Assembly: GCF_001426665.1 (NCBI RefSeq) | Contig: NZ_LMEY01000001.1 | Coordinates: forward strand, 320 to 64,319 | From: Rhizobium sp. Root1334 | GTDB lineage: Bacteria; Pseudomonadota; Alphaproteobacteria; Rhizobiales; Rhizobiaceae | Reading direction: 5' to 3' | Length of the DNA: 64,000 nucleotides | Shown: piece by piece, positions 1 through 7,849 of the stretch | How positions within the stretch are numbered: position 1 is the first letter of the stretch | Layout: each line of letters begins with the position of its first letter | The notes under the pieces: model-generated | Told to the model about the DNA's origin: nothing | Databases searched by the model: none | The model's input: the letters and a program-made list of their open reading frames with translations, nothing else | Made by a program: the position numbers and the translations under genes

Positions 1-690
1 CTATTTCTACGAATGGAGGGCGCTGGGGCTTTGGACACGCATCAACCATTACCTGGTAATGGAAGCACGCGAACTTGAAGGCAAAGAGGCGAGCCCTACT
101 GCAGGTGTCATCGATAGCCAGAGCGTCAAAACCACGGAAAGCGGCGGTATCCGGGGCTATGACGCGGGCAAGAAGACCAAAGGCCGCAAGCGCCATATCA
201 TCGTCGACACACTCGGGTTGATGGTCGGTCTCATGGTGCACAGCGCCGACATACAGGATCGCGATGGCGCTCCTGATCTCCTGAAATCCATCCGCCACAG
301 GTGGCCATGGTTGCTGCACGTCTTTGCCGATGGTGGCTATGCGGGCGAAAAGCTGAGGCGGCGGCTGGATAAGATCGGACGCTGGACGGTCGAGATCATC
401 AAGCGCAGCGACAAGGCGAAAGGCTTCGAAATTCTGCCACGTCGATGGGTGGTCGAGCGGACCTTCGCGTGGCTGGGTAGATGCCGGAGATTGGCAAAAG
501 ACGTTGAAAGGTCCATCGCCTCAGCCGAGGCATGGATCATGATTGCACACATTCGCCTTATGACCCGCCGCATTGCAAGGTATTGCGATTACTGCCTCAG
601 CCGAGGCATGGATCATGATTGCACACATTCGCCTTATGACCCGCCGCATTGCAAGGTATTGCGATTACTGAGACCTTTTCGAATCCGACT
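1..690 (+). mobile_element. IS5-family insertion sequence, right-hand part
   Basis: The window begins inside an insertion sequence. Its transposase reading frame is already open at base 2, so the left end lies outside. The right end is probably near 671-690, where a sequence starting GAGACCTTTTCGAATCC follows the native stop of the transposase; this looks like a terminal inverted repeat, but the partner repeat cannot be seen. It sits at the left edge of the accessory region. Family assignment rests on the transposase; the exact end is inferred. Confidence 0.7.
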
Positions 691-697
691 CTTATAG
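2..697 (+). CDS. IS5-family transposase, 5'-truncated by the window, abnormal C-terminus
   Basis: DDE transposase that would cut and rejoin DNA at the ends of its insertion sequence. The frame is open from base 2 (YFYEWRALGLWTRINHYLV before the first internal Met), so the N-terminus is upstream. Typical IS5/IS427-group features are the block VIDSQSVKTTESGG, the GRKRHIIVDT segment carrying a DDE aspartate, FADGGYAGEKL with the second aspartate, and RRWVVERTFAWLGRCRRLAKD with the catalytic glutamate. A 76-bp tandem duplication at the 3' end is not a multiple of three. It destroys the expected stop after RYCDY and adds about 34 unrelated residues. All visible catalytic blocks are intact, so activity is possible but uncertain. 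Confidence 0.8.
   Translation, partial: YFYEWRALGLWTRINHYLVMEARELEGKEASPTAGVIDSQSVKTTESGGIRGYDAGKKTKGRKRHIIVDTLGLMVGLMVHSADIQDRDGAPDLLKSIRHRWPWLLHVFADGGYAGEKLRRRLDKIGRWTVEIIKRSDKAKGFEILPRRWVVERTFAWLGRCRRLAKDVERSIASAEAWIMIAHIRLMTRRIARYCDYCLSRGMDHDCTHSPYDPPHCKVLRLLRPFRIRLL
518..670 (+). repeat. 76-bp perfect tandem duplication at the transposase 3' end
   Basis: Bases 518-593 are repeated exactly at 594-669 (one further matching base on each side of the junction). The unit begins GCCTCAGCCGAGGCATGG and ends GCGATTACT. Because 76 = 25 codons + 1 base, the second copy is read in another frame and the native TGA is lost. Seen directly in the sequence. Confidence 0.95.
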
Positions 698-1150
698 ATT
701 GCAGAAGATCGTACTCTTGGCTGCCGCCCGCCCCCAGAAGTTCAGTGTTTTCGGTGGTCATGTTTCACATTCCCTTCTTTGTGTTGGCAGCGCTTACCTT
801 TTGTTCCCGCCTGCTAGAGTGTGCTTAGCGAGCTTCAGAAATCCTCCAATACGAATTGTGAGCCTCTTTCGATTTTTCTCGGTATGGCTGAAATGGCGTC
901 TGCGACATTGTAATGGCCCGCTTCGCAGGCATGCCCGGCTTTTGCCGGTCAGCTTCCCGCCTCCAGATAGGAACTTATGCGTTGATGGATTGCTGGGCTA
1001 CCCCGCGTGGCGCAGGAAGTGTCTGGACGTGAGCGCGAATTACACGATAAGATTGCAGCTTCGCATTCCGGTAGCTGTTCAATTAGGCAATTTAATCCCT
1101 ATTGACGACTGCATCGTTCAAGGTTTGGGTGCGCACGTCCAGGGGCTGAA
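698..1150. other. Gene-poor stretch between the IS and the first cargo gene
   Basis: About 450 bases with no convincing gene. Open frames exist, but their composition (many Arg, Cys and Pro, no start context) is not protein-like. I see no RNA gene or clear repeat. It presumably holds the promoter of the gene starting at 1151. Confidence 0.5.
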
Positions 1151-1663
1151 GTGGCAAAATTTAAGAAGAAGACTTACCAGGGCCAGGAATACGATATGGC
1201 CCACTTGGATGACTTTACCATTCAAATCACTGAGGGTCCGAACACCTACAAAGCCCTCGTTACATTCAGTTGCCATTGCTTCACAGAAGAATTTAAGCAG
1301 CACCACACACCCGGTCATATATACTATTACGACAAGGAAACTCGGGCATTCTGCCCAATCCGACACGCGCTATCGGCGGCTTTGCCCGGCTACATGTCCA
1401 GCCTTGCTGGGAAATCAGTCTATCTGACCAATAAAAGCAATTTCTTCATCTTGCGCGTAAATGGGGGCAATTACCTCGTTGTCTTCAACATCAATCGTAG
1501 GACCAAAAAGAATTATGACGTTGAGATCGAAGTGGTGACCGCGCACCCACGCCCTGAGTTCGCCCAATACGCTGAGCCTGTGACCTTCACAAAGCTAGTT
1601 GAAGCCAAGGCGACTGGCGCAGCGGTGCAAAGCGGTCCTAAGGTCAGGATAGACAGGAGCTAA
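1151..1663 (+). CDS. Uncharacterised 170-aa protein
   Basis: I do not recognise this protein. The start is a GTG preceded at good distance by AGGGG, beginning MAKFKKKTYQGQEYD. It is soluble, of mixed charge, with two cysteines in a CHCF motif near residue 42. A basic segment (INRRTKKNYDVE) near residue 118 follows a hydrophobic beta-like stretch (NYLVVFNI). No signal peptide or membrane segment is visible. The gene stands alone on the plus strand, opposite to the integrative-element genes, and is followed by a hairpin terminator. It may be cargo of the element or remnant host DNA. The coherent amino-acid composition and good start context support it as a real gene. Confidence 0.6.
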   Translation: MAKFKKKTYQGQEYDMAHLDDFTIQITEGPNTYKALVTFSCHCFTEEFKQHHTPGHIYYYDKETRAFCPIRHALSAALPGYMSSLAGKSVYLTNKSNFFILRVNGGNYLVVFNINRRTKKNYDVEIEVVTAHPRPEFAQYAEPVTFTKLVEAKATGAAVQSGPKVRIDRS

Positions 1664-1669
1664 AAACGA

Positions 1670-1693
1670 AAATAGGCCCCGCAGGACCTATTT
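1670..1693 (+). terminator. Hairpin after the 170-aa gene
   Basis: Inverted repeat AAATAGG ... CCTATTT with a GC-rich interior, six bases after the TAA stop of the upstream gene. The T-run is short (TTTC), so it is a moderate intrinsic terminator. Its A-run also allows function on the other strand. Confidence 0.55.
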
Positions 1694-2324
1694 CTGAGAC
1701 TTTCGCCTCGAATGGAGAACCAACTTGCGCCCTCACAGAGGGACCAAACTTGCGTTTGGTCTGGCGTCCCTATTGCGCCTTACGACGCTCACCACTTTCG
1801 GGACTGTGCAGACGGTAATATACGGTACGCATACTACAGTCAACCACTTGTTGATTGTATCTGCACCGGGTTAACGTCTCGCGAAGCCTACGGTTCCCAG
1901 ATGCAGGGCGCTTATACAGGCAGCCTATATCAGTAGATTGCCACACAGAGTCACTGAGAGTCATCTCGGCTGGCATGATGCATTGCTCATATCGCACCAC
2001 AGAACGCGCTGTATAGCAACGCTGAGTCAAGGCACCCCTATTGAGGCCGTTAGCTCGATCAAACGGGCAAACCGACACCCTGAAAATCCCAGAATGAAAT
2101 CTATTCAAAAACTTATATGAAAACCTTTCATTATGCAGACGTGTGCCTTTTGGACAACCGCCGGTATGCAAGAAGCGTGCCAGTCTAAACCTTTGACCGC
2201 CCGCCCCCCTTTAGATGAGGCTAATGTAACCTTTTCTTGCGTGATGGCGCAACATTCGTTCGCATTCTTTCGCGCACAAAAAAAGGCCGCACCTTTCGAT
2301 GCAGCCCTTAGCATTTCAGAAGCA
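1694..2324. other. Gap without a supported gene
   Basis: Roughly 630 bases in which several short open frames occur on both strands, none with a ribosome binding site and protein-like composition together. It is lower in GC than the flanking core genome. No tRNA, CRISPR or long repeat seen. Confidence 0.45.
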
Positions 2325-2840
2325 TCAGCCTCGCGGGATCGGAAAGGACTGCATCCTCACTTTCTCCTGTGCCGCTAATTGTGCATAGAGCTTAGCCCTC
2401 TCAGCAGCCACTGCCTGCCTCTGTCTGCTTTGCTCTAAGTGCTCAGCCATCTTGAGGTCAGCCGCCTTCTTACGTGCCGCTGCTGCATTGTCGGCGCGTA
2501 GCTGTGCGATGCGTGCACGCCTCCGTGAATCTGTTGCTTTCGTTTCGATCTCAGCCAGCCTCGCCCTGCGTCTGGCCCATTCATCGCCTGTTGACTTTGA
2601 GCTGCTAACATCTTTTGCGACCGGGGCAGCGGTAAGATCGGCGTCAACGAGTTTCGTGACTGTGACAATAATAAAGAACGCCTCCGACTCAATATTACCA
2701 AGGTCTTTCGGGATGGGGCAGGCCACCAATATTTCGGAATTGGTTGGCGTAATGCCAGCGTTCCTTTTGCTTTTGTAGAAGTCTATGACCGCCGCTGTAT
2801 AATCGTCTGCGAATGCTTCAATCTTCTCTTTGTTCATCAT
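2325..2840 (-). CDS. Uncharacterised 171-aa protein with Ala/Arg-rich coiled-coil tail
   Basis: No family recognised. The start is supported by AAAAGGAGACATAGAT just upstream of ATGATG. Residues 1-65 look globular (MMNKEKIEAFADDYTAAVID, then a hydrophobic AFFIIVTVTKLVDADL). Residues about 85-165 are a highly charged helix rich in Ala, Arg, Glu and Gln (EWARRRARLAEIETKA, ARKKAADLKMAEHLEQ), typical of a long coiled coil. It is the last gene of the minus-strand series in the integrative element. The helical tail suggests a structural or DNA/protein-binding accessory role, but that is only inference. Confidence 0.6.
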   Translation of the reverse strand: MMNKEKIEAFADDYTAAVIDFYKSKRNAGITPTNSEILVACPIPKDLGNIESEAFFIIVTVTKLVDADLTAAPVAKDVSSSKSTGDEWARRRARLAEIETKATDSRRRARIAQLRADNAAAARKKAADLKMAEHLEQSRQRQAVAAERAKLYAQLAAQEKVRMQSFPIPRG

Positions 2841-3045
2841 ATCTATGTCTCCTTTTACTGTTCAAATCCCGTTGCCAGTGCTGCATTCATTATTCGCGTC
2901 AAGGCAGGCCCTTTAGCTGAGCCGTGCAGGATTTATTGATGTTGCTGAATTCTATGGGACGATGATGCCATGGCCGTTCCGGCCAGCTTTCCGCCCTACC
3001 CATCTTTAGGATGTCACACCCGGCCCAGAGCATGGCCCAAACTGG

Positions 3046-3399
3046 TTACGCTGCCTTGCGCTCAACTTGCCGAATACAAAAGGCTTTCCACTTGCCATCA
3101 TCGAGCCGGTAGAGCGTGTCCCTCTTGCCCTCAGAATAGGTCATGATGCCGCGAACCTGCGGATCGATAGCCTTGAACAGGGCAATAGCTCCAGTCATGC
3201 TGGTGCAGCCCATAACGTACAGGTGACCGATCTTTTCCTTGCGGTTGTACTCGTGCATATCGAGCCAGCAACCGCAGCTTGCATTCCAAGGCAGCGTTTT
3301 CTTGGGGTATCTCCAATGCGTGATGGCTGCGGTTCCGCAAAGGGAACGATCCGCAGGCCCGCGCAGTGCATAAAATTTCTTATCTATCTGAGTGTTCAT
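3046..3399 (-). CDS. Uncharacterised 117-aa protein of the integrative element
   Basis: I do not recognise a family. The start is supported by GAAGGAGAACATAA directly before ATG. The protein is small, basic and relatively rich in Cys and Trp (CGTAAITHWRYPKKTLPWN, CGCWLDMHEYNRK). It ends KWKAFCIRQVERKAA, with a Gly/Ser-rich central segment (LYVMGCTSMTGAIALFK). The cysteines could bind metal, but no known finger spacing is evident. It lies between two other small minus-strand orphan genes, each with its own strong Shine-Dalgarno sequence and about 150-200 bases of spacing, so they may be transcribed separately or as a loose series. Confidence 0.6.
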   Translation of the reverse strand: MNTQIDKKFYALRGPADRSLCGTAAITHWRYPKKTLPWNASCGCWLDMHEYNRKEKIGHLYVMGCTSMTGAIALFKAIDPQVRGIMTYSEGKRDTLYRLDDGKWKAFCIRQVERKAA

Positions 3400-3557
3400 T
3401 TATGTTCTCCTTCTGTTTCATTTTTACATTTCCAAGGCCCTCCCTGAGTATGGCCCATCGCCTTGCCCATCGCAGGGCGGAAAGCACGTTTAGATTGCGG
3501 ATGGCGGGCAGCAGCACACGCTAGTGTGCCGCATCATTGTTCATGCGCTTGGTGCGG

Positions 3558-3824
3558 CTAAAGGCGCATCAGTTCCAGCCCACGAGCCGTGCGTGCCTCT
3601 TCAATCGCTGTATCGAAAACCTCCGTCCAATAGGCATGCTGTACCGGTTTGCCGTAGAGGGCTGACCAGACGTAAGCAGTGTGTGGGAGAGGTTTGAGAT
3701 TATCCAGTACGACATGAGCAAATTTGACAGCCCGTTCGAACTCACCAAGATTATAGATATCAGTTGTAGGCCACTCCCGAATGGTGTCCGCATGTTCCTT
3801 CATTGTTTTGTTGGTGTCCGTCAT
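3558..3824 (-). CDS. Uncharacterised 88-aa protein of the integrative element
   Basis: No family recognised. Two ATGs lie six bases apart after AAAAGGAG. The downstream one (MTDTNKTMKEHADTIRE) has the better spacing and is chosen; an even longer frame reaches back to 3893 but runs through the repeat region. The product is acidic and soluble. It has a hydrophobic helix (FERAVKFAHVVLDNL) followed by an aromatic stretch (TAYVWSALYGKPVQHAYW). It sits directly beyond the repeat cluster next to the RepA-like gene, a position often held by small replication or control proteins. Nothing in the sequence proves such a role. Confidence 0.6.
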   Translation of the reverse strand: MTDTNKTMKEHADTIREWPTTDIYNLGEFERAVKFAHVVLDNLKPLPHTAYVWSALYGKPVQHAYWTEVFDTAIEEARTARGLELMRL

Positions 3825-3872
3825 GTTCATTCTCCTTTTCGTTTCCATGCCAAGCAGCTGCGGATGCCATCG

Positions 3873-4012
3873 AGCATCTGCAAGCTTGCGCAAGCATGCA
3901 TGGGGATTGTAAGGGGTAGTCTGCCAGCCTAGTTGCAGGGTAGTTGCAGCCTAGTTGCAGGGTAGTTTGACAGGCTTCATGCAACTATGTTGGAACCTAG
4001 CTTGCAGATGCT
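3873..4012. repeat. Repeat cluster: 22-bp tandem repeats inside a 14-bp inverted repeat (possible origin)
   Basis: Two nearly complete copies of a 22-bp unit, GCCTAGTTGCAGGGTAGTTGCA, lie head to tail at 3927-3948 and 3949-3967. They are flanked by a perfect 14-bp inverted repeat, AGCATCTGCAAGCT (3873-3886) and AGCTTGCAGATGCT (3999-4012). Short palindromes (TTGCGCAA, GCATGC) are also present. The cluster lies immediately after the stop of the RepA-like helicase gene. Tandem repeats beside a replication gene are typical of iteron origins of plasmids and satellite elements. The repeats are seen; the origin role is inferred. Confidence 0.6.
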
Positions 4013-4020
4013 TGCACGTA

Positions 4021-5256
4021 TTATTCAGTCACTTTCGACGCATCCACTATGCCCTTAATCGGACGCCCGGTTGTGCCGTGGTTGATTTCCTTGATTTGAC
4101 CAGAACGGAGCAAGCTGCTCATCGCCCTCTCAAACTGCCTAACGTTGACGCCATCCGCTTCAGGCATCGCCGCAAACACCTTCGGCGCGTAATAGGCTGG
4201 CGAGGTCTTTGCTAATGTGACGCGATCCAAACTCAGATCGACGGCATGCAAGCATTCCATAAAGACCCGCTCCGCTTTCGCTTCAGCCATCAGCTTCGAT
4301 TGAGAGCCCGCACTCGTCACGAAAGCGCCGCGCTCCCATCGGATTTTTGTCTCTCCGCCAATCTTGCCATAGTTGCTTTTCATGGTTTTGAGCAGCCGTG
4401 CATCAGTATCGTCATCATCCTTTCCGTCAGGCCGCGTCAGATAGAGCCGGGATCGGGCCGAATTGCTCCAGCCAGTCGAGCCCGACGTGCCGGTGCCGGA
4501 CATCATGCCTGATACCGATGGGTGAGCCAGCAGGATCACTGCGCACTGCAATTCGATAGCCAGACGCCGCAACATGCCGACGAACTGCCGGACCTGGGAA
4601 CGATCAATCTCGGAGCCCCCGAACAAATCCGCCGCCGTGTCGAGGATGATGCAACGAGGCCGCAAAACCCGCGTGAATGCCTCGACCTTTCGAAAAACCT
4701 CCGTCGCCACAATGCGTTTTGAAGCGTCGGGCAAAGCCATTACGGCATCCTCTCCAGCCAGCGGCCAGAGGTGGAACTGATTGACCTCGTTCAAATAGAC
4801 GCCCAACGTCCGGCAGATATCGACTTGACGACGCTTGAACTCGTCCTCTTCATCTTCCGCGCCGAGGAGGAATACGGGGCCCTTTGCCGGTGACATGCCA
4901 AGCGTTTCAATTCCGGCCGCGCCAGCCATGCCCCACTGTAGGGCCAGAAGCGATTTACCAACGCCGCCGTCACCGTACAGGAGCGTGACCTGACCAACGG
5001 GCACCAAGCCCTCTATCCACCACTCGCGTTCTGGAACGTACTCATTCTCATAGTCCGCAGGGCAGACAATGCCGTATTCAGCCGCCAAGTCTGCAATCGT
5101 CATGCCGTCAGTCTGGATTGCCGCAGCTTCCCGCCTTTGTTCGTCGGGCTGCTCGTCATCAATATAGGACGGGCCATTCTCATAAAACTGGCGTTCAGCC
5201 TCAGCCTCTAGCCGGTCATACTCCTCTTGTGTGTATGCGAGGTCTGACATGATCAC
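4021..5256 (-). CDS. RepA-like AAA ATPase / hexameric replicative helicase
   Basis: Predicted RecA-fold NTPase of the AAA_25 / plasmid RepA helicase family, which unwinds DNA during replication of plasmids, phages and integrative elements. A Walker A motif GDGGVGKS is at about residues 95-102, and a Walker B-like CIILDTAADLFGG follows about 110 residues later. QCAVILLAHPSVSG matches sensor/motif 3 of RecA-like helicases. The C-terminal third has a winged-helix-like end (VRQFERAMSSLLRSGQIKEI). Length, 411 aa, is normal. The start is GTG overlapping the upstream HTH gene by four bases (GTGA), suggesting coupled translation; an ATG six bases further in is an alternative. The neighbouring repeat cluster supports a replication role. 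Confidence 0.8.
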   Translation of the reverse strand: MIMSDLAYTQEEYDRLEAEAERQFYENGPSYIDDEQPDEQRREAAAIQTDGMTIADLAAEYGIVCPADYENEYVPEREWWIEGLVPVGQVTLLYGDGGVGKSLLALQWGMAGAAGIETLGMSPAKGPVFLLGAEDEEDEFKRRQVDICRTLGVYLNEVNQFHLWPLAGEDAVMALPDASKRIVATEVFRKVEAFTRVLRPRCIILDTAADLFGGSEIDRSQVRQFVGMLRRLAIELQCAVILLAHPSVSGMMSGTGTSGSTGWSNSARSRLYLTRPDGKDDDDTDARLLKTMKSNYGKIGGETKIRWERGAFVTSAGSQSKLMAEAKAERVFMECLHAVDLSLDRVTLAKTSPAYYAPKVFAAMPEADGVNVRQFERAMSSLLRSGQIKEINHGTTGRPIKGIVDASKVTE

Positions 5257-5465
5257 GCTGCTTCAAGAGCAGAAATCCAAGTCTCAAGTTTAGACCGGCG
5301 CACTGCAAGCTTTCCGCCAAGCTTAAATACCGGGCCAAGGTGTCCAGCAGTGAAGGCCGAATATACCTGCGTTGCAGACATGCCGATTTCATTGCCAATA
5401 TTAGCCGCACCTGTGATTAGGCCGATGGTGTTACCAGTTACGGTTTTGTTCGTATTCTCCTTCAT
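5253..5465 (-). CDS. Small AlpA/excisionase-like HTH protein (70 aa)
   Basis: Short DNA-binding protein of the MerR-like HTH_17 / excisionase type. Residues 16-35 (LITGAANIGNEIGMSATQVY) form the helix-turn-helix. The wing GPVFKLGGKLAVRRSKLETWI is the usual ending of AlpA/Xis proteins, where the element's DNA is gripped. The start at 5465 is chosen because AAGGATAATACA precedes it. A longer frame exists but runs through non-coding-like sequence. The stop overlaps the GTG of the helicase gene, so the two are probably one transcript. Likely roles are directing excision or activating the replication genes. Second of two such proteins in the element. Confidence 0.7.
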   Translation of the reverse strand: MKENTNKTVTGNTIGLITGAANIGNEIGMSATQVYSAFTAGHLGPVFKLGGKLAVRRSKLETWISALEAA

Positions 5466-5667
5466 TTGTATTATCCTTTTTAAAAGTTTTAGAAATATTC
5501 GACGTTCCCAATGTAATACCCGCCAAATAGCGAACCAATCACTCCCATCAAATTTTCTCGAGTTTTTTCGCAAGTGCGCTGGAAGGCAGACGCACGAAAG
5601 CGCTCCTTGGGGGGCCAAATGTAGACGGAATGCACCGCCTTTCCTTTGCTGTTGGGATTGTGCCGCT

Positions 5668-5859
5668 TCAAGCCGCGAGCGCCGGGCGGGCGGCCACGCG
5701 CTTGGACGCGATCCATGCATCCAAGTCTGCCGTTGCGTAAATTACGCTTGAGCCGAGCTTTGCGTAAATCGGCCCGCCACCATAGCATCGGAGTTTGTCT
5801 AGAAGGGATTTGGAAATGCCGAGGTAAGCGGCAGCTTGTGGTGCTCTAAGATTTTTCAT
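5668..5859 (-). CDS. AlpA-family HTH regulator/excisionase (63 aa)
   Basis: Typical short AlpA-like protein: MKNLRAPQAAAYLGISKSLL carries the helix-turn-helix. CYGGGPIYAKLGSSVIYATA is the beta wing, followed by DLDAWIASKR, the classic HTH_17 ending. The start at 5859 is supported by GGAGAACGAAAA upstream. Family members act as recombination directionality factors or activate integrase and excision genes. The gene lies between the integrase operon and the second HTH gene, as in many satellite elements. The 3' tail (VAARPALAA) is Ala-rich and probably disordered. Confidence 0.8.
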   Translation of the reverse strand: MKNLRAPQAAAYLGISKSLLDKLRCYGGGPIYAKLGSSVIYATADLDAWIASKRVAARPALAA

Positions 5860-5926
5860 TTTTCGTTCTCCATGTTTGTGTTTGCATGGAGGTATATGCT
5901 TGTTCAGGTATCCCAAGAACATAGAG

Positions 5927-6439
5927 TCATTGTTGGGACAGTTTGTCGGCGGCGGCCTTCATCGCTCTGGCGGCCTTCCGTTTGTATCGTCTCAGCCGCA
6001 TGAAGTCAGGTGATTGAGACTCGCGAGATAGGGCGTTTTGAGCCGTCTTGACGGCTATAGCGCCGCCAGAATCTTTGTGAATTGTCCGCGCTGCCTCTGC
6101 TTGGGATTTCCCTTGGCGCATCTCAGCCTTCATCCGAGATTGCAAAATATGGTTACCCATGCCGACTGGCCGACCGCCGAGTCCACTTGGCCCAGTTCGA
6201 TCAACAGGCGTCTCAATCTTGAATGCCGGTACGTATTCCAGTGCCAGTTCTAGGGCCAATTGCCGCCAGCCCTCGGCCGTGGGCTCCAGCCCATTGTGAT
6301 CTTGCAAAAGTGCGTTTAGACGCTCTGCCATCTCGGCGGCTAGTTCGTCCTCCGCTGTATGTTCGGTGACAGCAATTGGGCCGCGATGGAGGGGCTCCAT
6401 CCATGCGTCACCATCATATTCTTCTTCGACCGCCATCAT
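5927..6439 (-). CDS. Uncharacterised 170-aa protein coupled to the integrase
   Basis: No family recognised. Its ATG overlaps the integrase stop by four bases (ATGA), so it is translationally coupled and expressed with the integrase. The N-terminal third is acidic (MMAVEEEYDGDAWMEPLHRG, EDELAAEMAERLNALLQDH). The middle resembles a helical adaptor domain (WRQLALELALEYVPAFKIE). The C-terminal half is strongly basic (RMKAEMRQGKSQAEAARTIH, RLRRYKRKAARAMKAA) and includes an HTH-like stretch (SQAEAARTIHKDSGG). A DNA-binding accessory factor for integration or replication is plausible but unproven. Confidence 0.7.
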   Translation of the reverse strand: MMAVEEEYDGDAWMEPLHRGPIAVTEHTAEDELAAEMAERLNALLQDHNGLEPTAEGWRQLALELALEYVPAFKIETPVDRTGPSGLGGRPVGMGNHILQSRMKAEMRQGKSQAEAARTIHKDSGGAIAVKTAQNALSRESQSPDFMRLRRYKRKAARAMKAAADKLSQQ

Positions 6440-7689
6440 TTGCCTCCAATCGCTGCGGAAATCTGCCCAGCGATGGCATCCGCAGCCCGGCGCGACGAAT
6501 CAACATCGACGTGTGCATAGCGTTGTGTGGTCTTTGCATCGCTGTGACCAAGTAGCTTGCCGATGACGGGCAGCCCCAGCCCCGACCATGCGCCGACGCT
6601 GGCAAAACTGTGCCTCAGGTCATGAATCCGCAAGCCGGGCAGCGCGGCCCGCTTTGTAATCTGCGCCCAAGGGCGTTTTAAGTCCGCGCGTGGCTTCTCG
6701 CCATCAAGCCCGGCGCTTTCGCCCGCAATGACGTAAATCCCGACGCGCGGTAGGTCCTTTAGTATCTCGACGGCTGGCGCGGCGAGGACAACCGTCTTTT
6801 TGCCGGTTTTAGAGTCTGGGAGGAACAGAAAGCCGCGATCAAGGTCGGTTTCCGTCCAGCGCAGGTTCAAGACTTCCCGCAGGCGCATGCCCGTCAACAT
6901 CAGCAGCCGGATAGAGCCAGTCACGCTTGGATGCATTTTGACGCGCTGTCCTTTAGGCGAGTGCTTGGAATCCCCCGCATTCACTTCAAAGCCCACGGTC
7001 TCCGCCTCAATCATGGCTTCACCAAGCCGCTGCATCTCGTCTGTGGAAAGAAAGCGCTCGCGGCCTTCCTCCTTATTCAGATCGACGCCACGGGCCGGGT
7101 TCATGCCCTCTGGCACATAGCCATTCTTTGCGCCCCAACCGTAAGCAGCCGAAAGCAACTTCATGGCCCGATTAGCTGAAATCTTGGCTACCCTGCTCAT
7201 CTTCGAGTGAGCACGCTGTACATCGACTCTGGTCAACGTCACAGCCTTGTTGGTGCCGATGCTAGGATCAATGTGCTTCTTGGCTATCGTGCGATAGAAT
7301 TCGGCCGACGAAGCCTTTTTGTTCACAGCGACGAATTCCTCAATGTAGTTTGACACTAGCGTCTTCACTGTGACGCTCGCGCGCTCGTCGCTGCGATCCT
7401 TGGCTAGATCCTTACCAAGGCCAGCATGGGCAATTGCTTTGCGGGCAGCCTCGCGTGCTTCGTTCGGCTTGAGGATGCCGACACGGCCCAGCTTCATGCG
7501 TTTTTTAGAGCCACCAGCTACAGGCCGGAATTCTGCAAACCACGTCCCTGTGCCTGTGGTCGTGCGGTAAAGGCCAAAGCCGGTTAAATCCTCATCGAAG
7601 TAAAATTTTGTCTTGTTGGGAGGGTCCAAAGCCATGATTTCTTCAACCTTGTCTTTGGTCAGGATCATAGGTTTTTTGGTCAGGATCAT
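6436..7689 (-). CDS. Tyrosine recombinase / phage-type integrase
   Basis: Site-specific recombinase that integrates and excises the element at the tRNA site. It has an N-terminal DUF4102-like arm-binding domain (residues about 10-90, FYFDEDLTGFGLYRTTTGTG), a core-binding SAM-like domain (105-210) and a catalytic domain. The catalytic residues are Arg269 in TGMRLREVLNL, Lys294, His356 and Arg359 in HDLRHSFAS, His382 in LLGH, and the nucleophile Tyr391 in TTQRYAHVD. All are present, so the protein appears functional. Length (417 aa) is normal for the P4-like group. The start at 7689 has GGAGG at ideal distance; a duplicated in-frame start lies seven codons downstream. It is next to the tRNA remnant, as expected. 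Confidence 0.93.
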   Translation of the reverse strand: MILTKKPMILTKDKVEEIMALDPPNKTKFYFDEDLTGFGLYRTTTGTGTWFAEFRPVAGGSKKRMKLGRVGILKPNEAREAARKAIAHAGLGKDLAKDRSDERASVTVKTLVSNYIEEFVAVNKKASSAEFYRTIAKKHIDPSIGTNKAVTLTRVDVQRAHSKMSRVAKISANRAMKLLSAAYGWGAKNGYVPEGMNPARGVDLNKEEGRERFLSTDEMQRLGEAMIEAETVGFEVNAGDSKHSPKGQRVKMHPSVTGSIRLLMLTGMRLREVLNLRWTETDLDRGFLFLPDSKTGKKTVVLAAPAVEILKDLPRVGIYVIAGESAGLDGEKPRADLKRPWAQITKRAALPGLRIHDLRHSFASVGAWSGLGLPVIGKLLGHSDAKTTQRYAHVDVDSSRRAADAIAGQISAAIGGK

Positions 7690-7692
7690 AGG
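7654..7692 (-). repeat. 21-bp tandem duplication covering the integrase start codon
   Basis: The 18-base block CCTATGATCCTGACCAAA occurs twice with a 21-base period, so two in-frame ATGs, each followed by ILTK, open the integrase gene. Only the upstream copy has the GGAGG ribosome binding site. The duplication adds seven codons without breaking the frame. Confidence 0.9.
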
Positions 7693-7849
7693 CGCGCCTC
7701 CAAATTTATAGCCACATTGTAGCCAGCGATTAAATTAGAGACGGGAATAAGTCAAGTGGACATGGGTTGCACACCCTTGCATTATCAGCCTTTGAGCTAC
7801 GTTTATGCAACGCTAGGAATGGCTATAAAAGCGGTACATTAAGACTGGT

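Noticed and set aside
699..1427. 242-aa plus-strand open frame after the IS
   Set aside because: Arg/Pro/Cys-rich, no ribosome binding site, and overlaps the better-supported gene at 1151.
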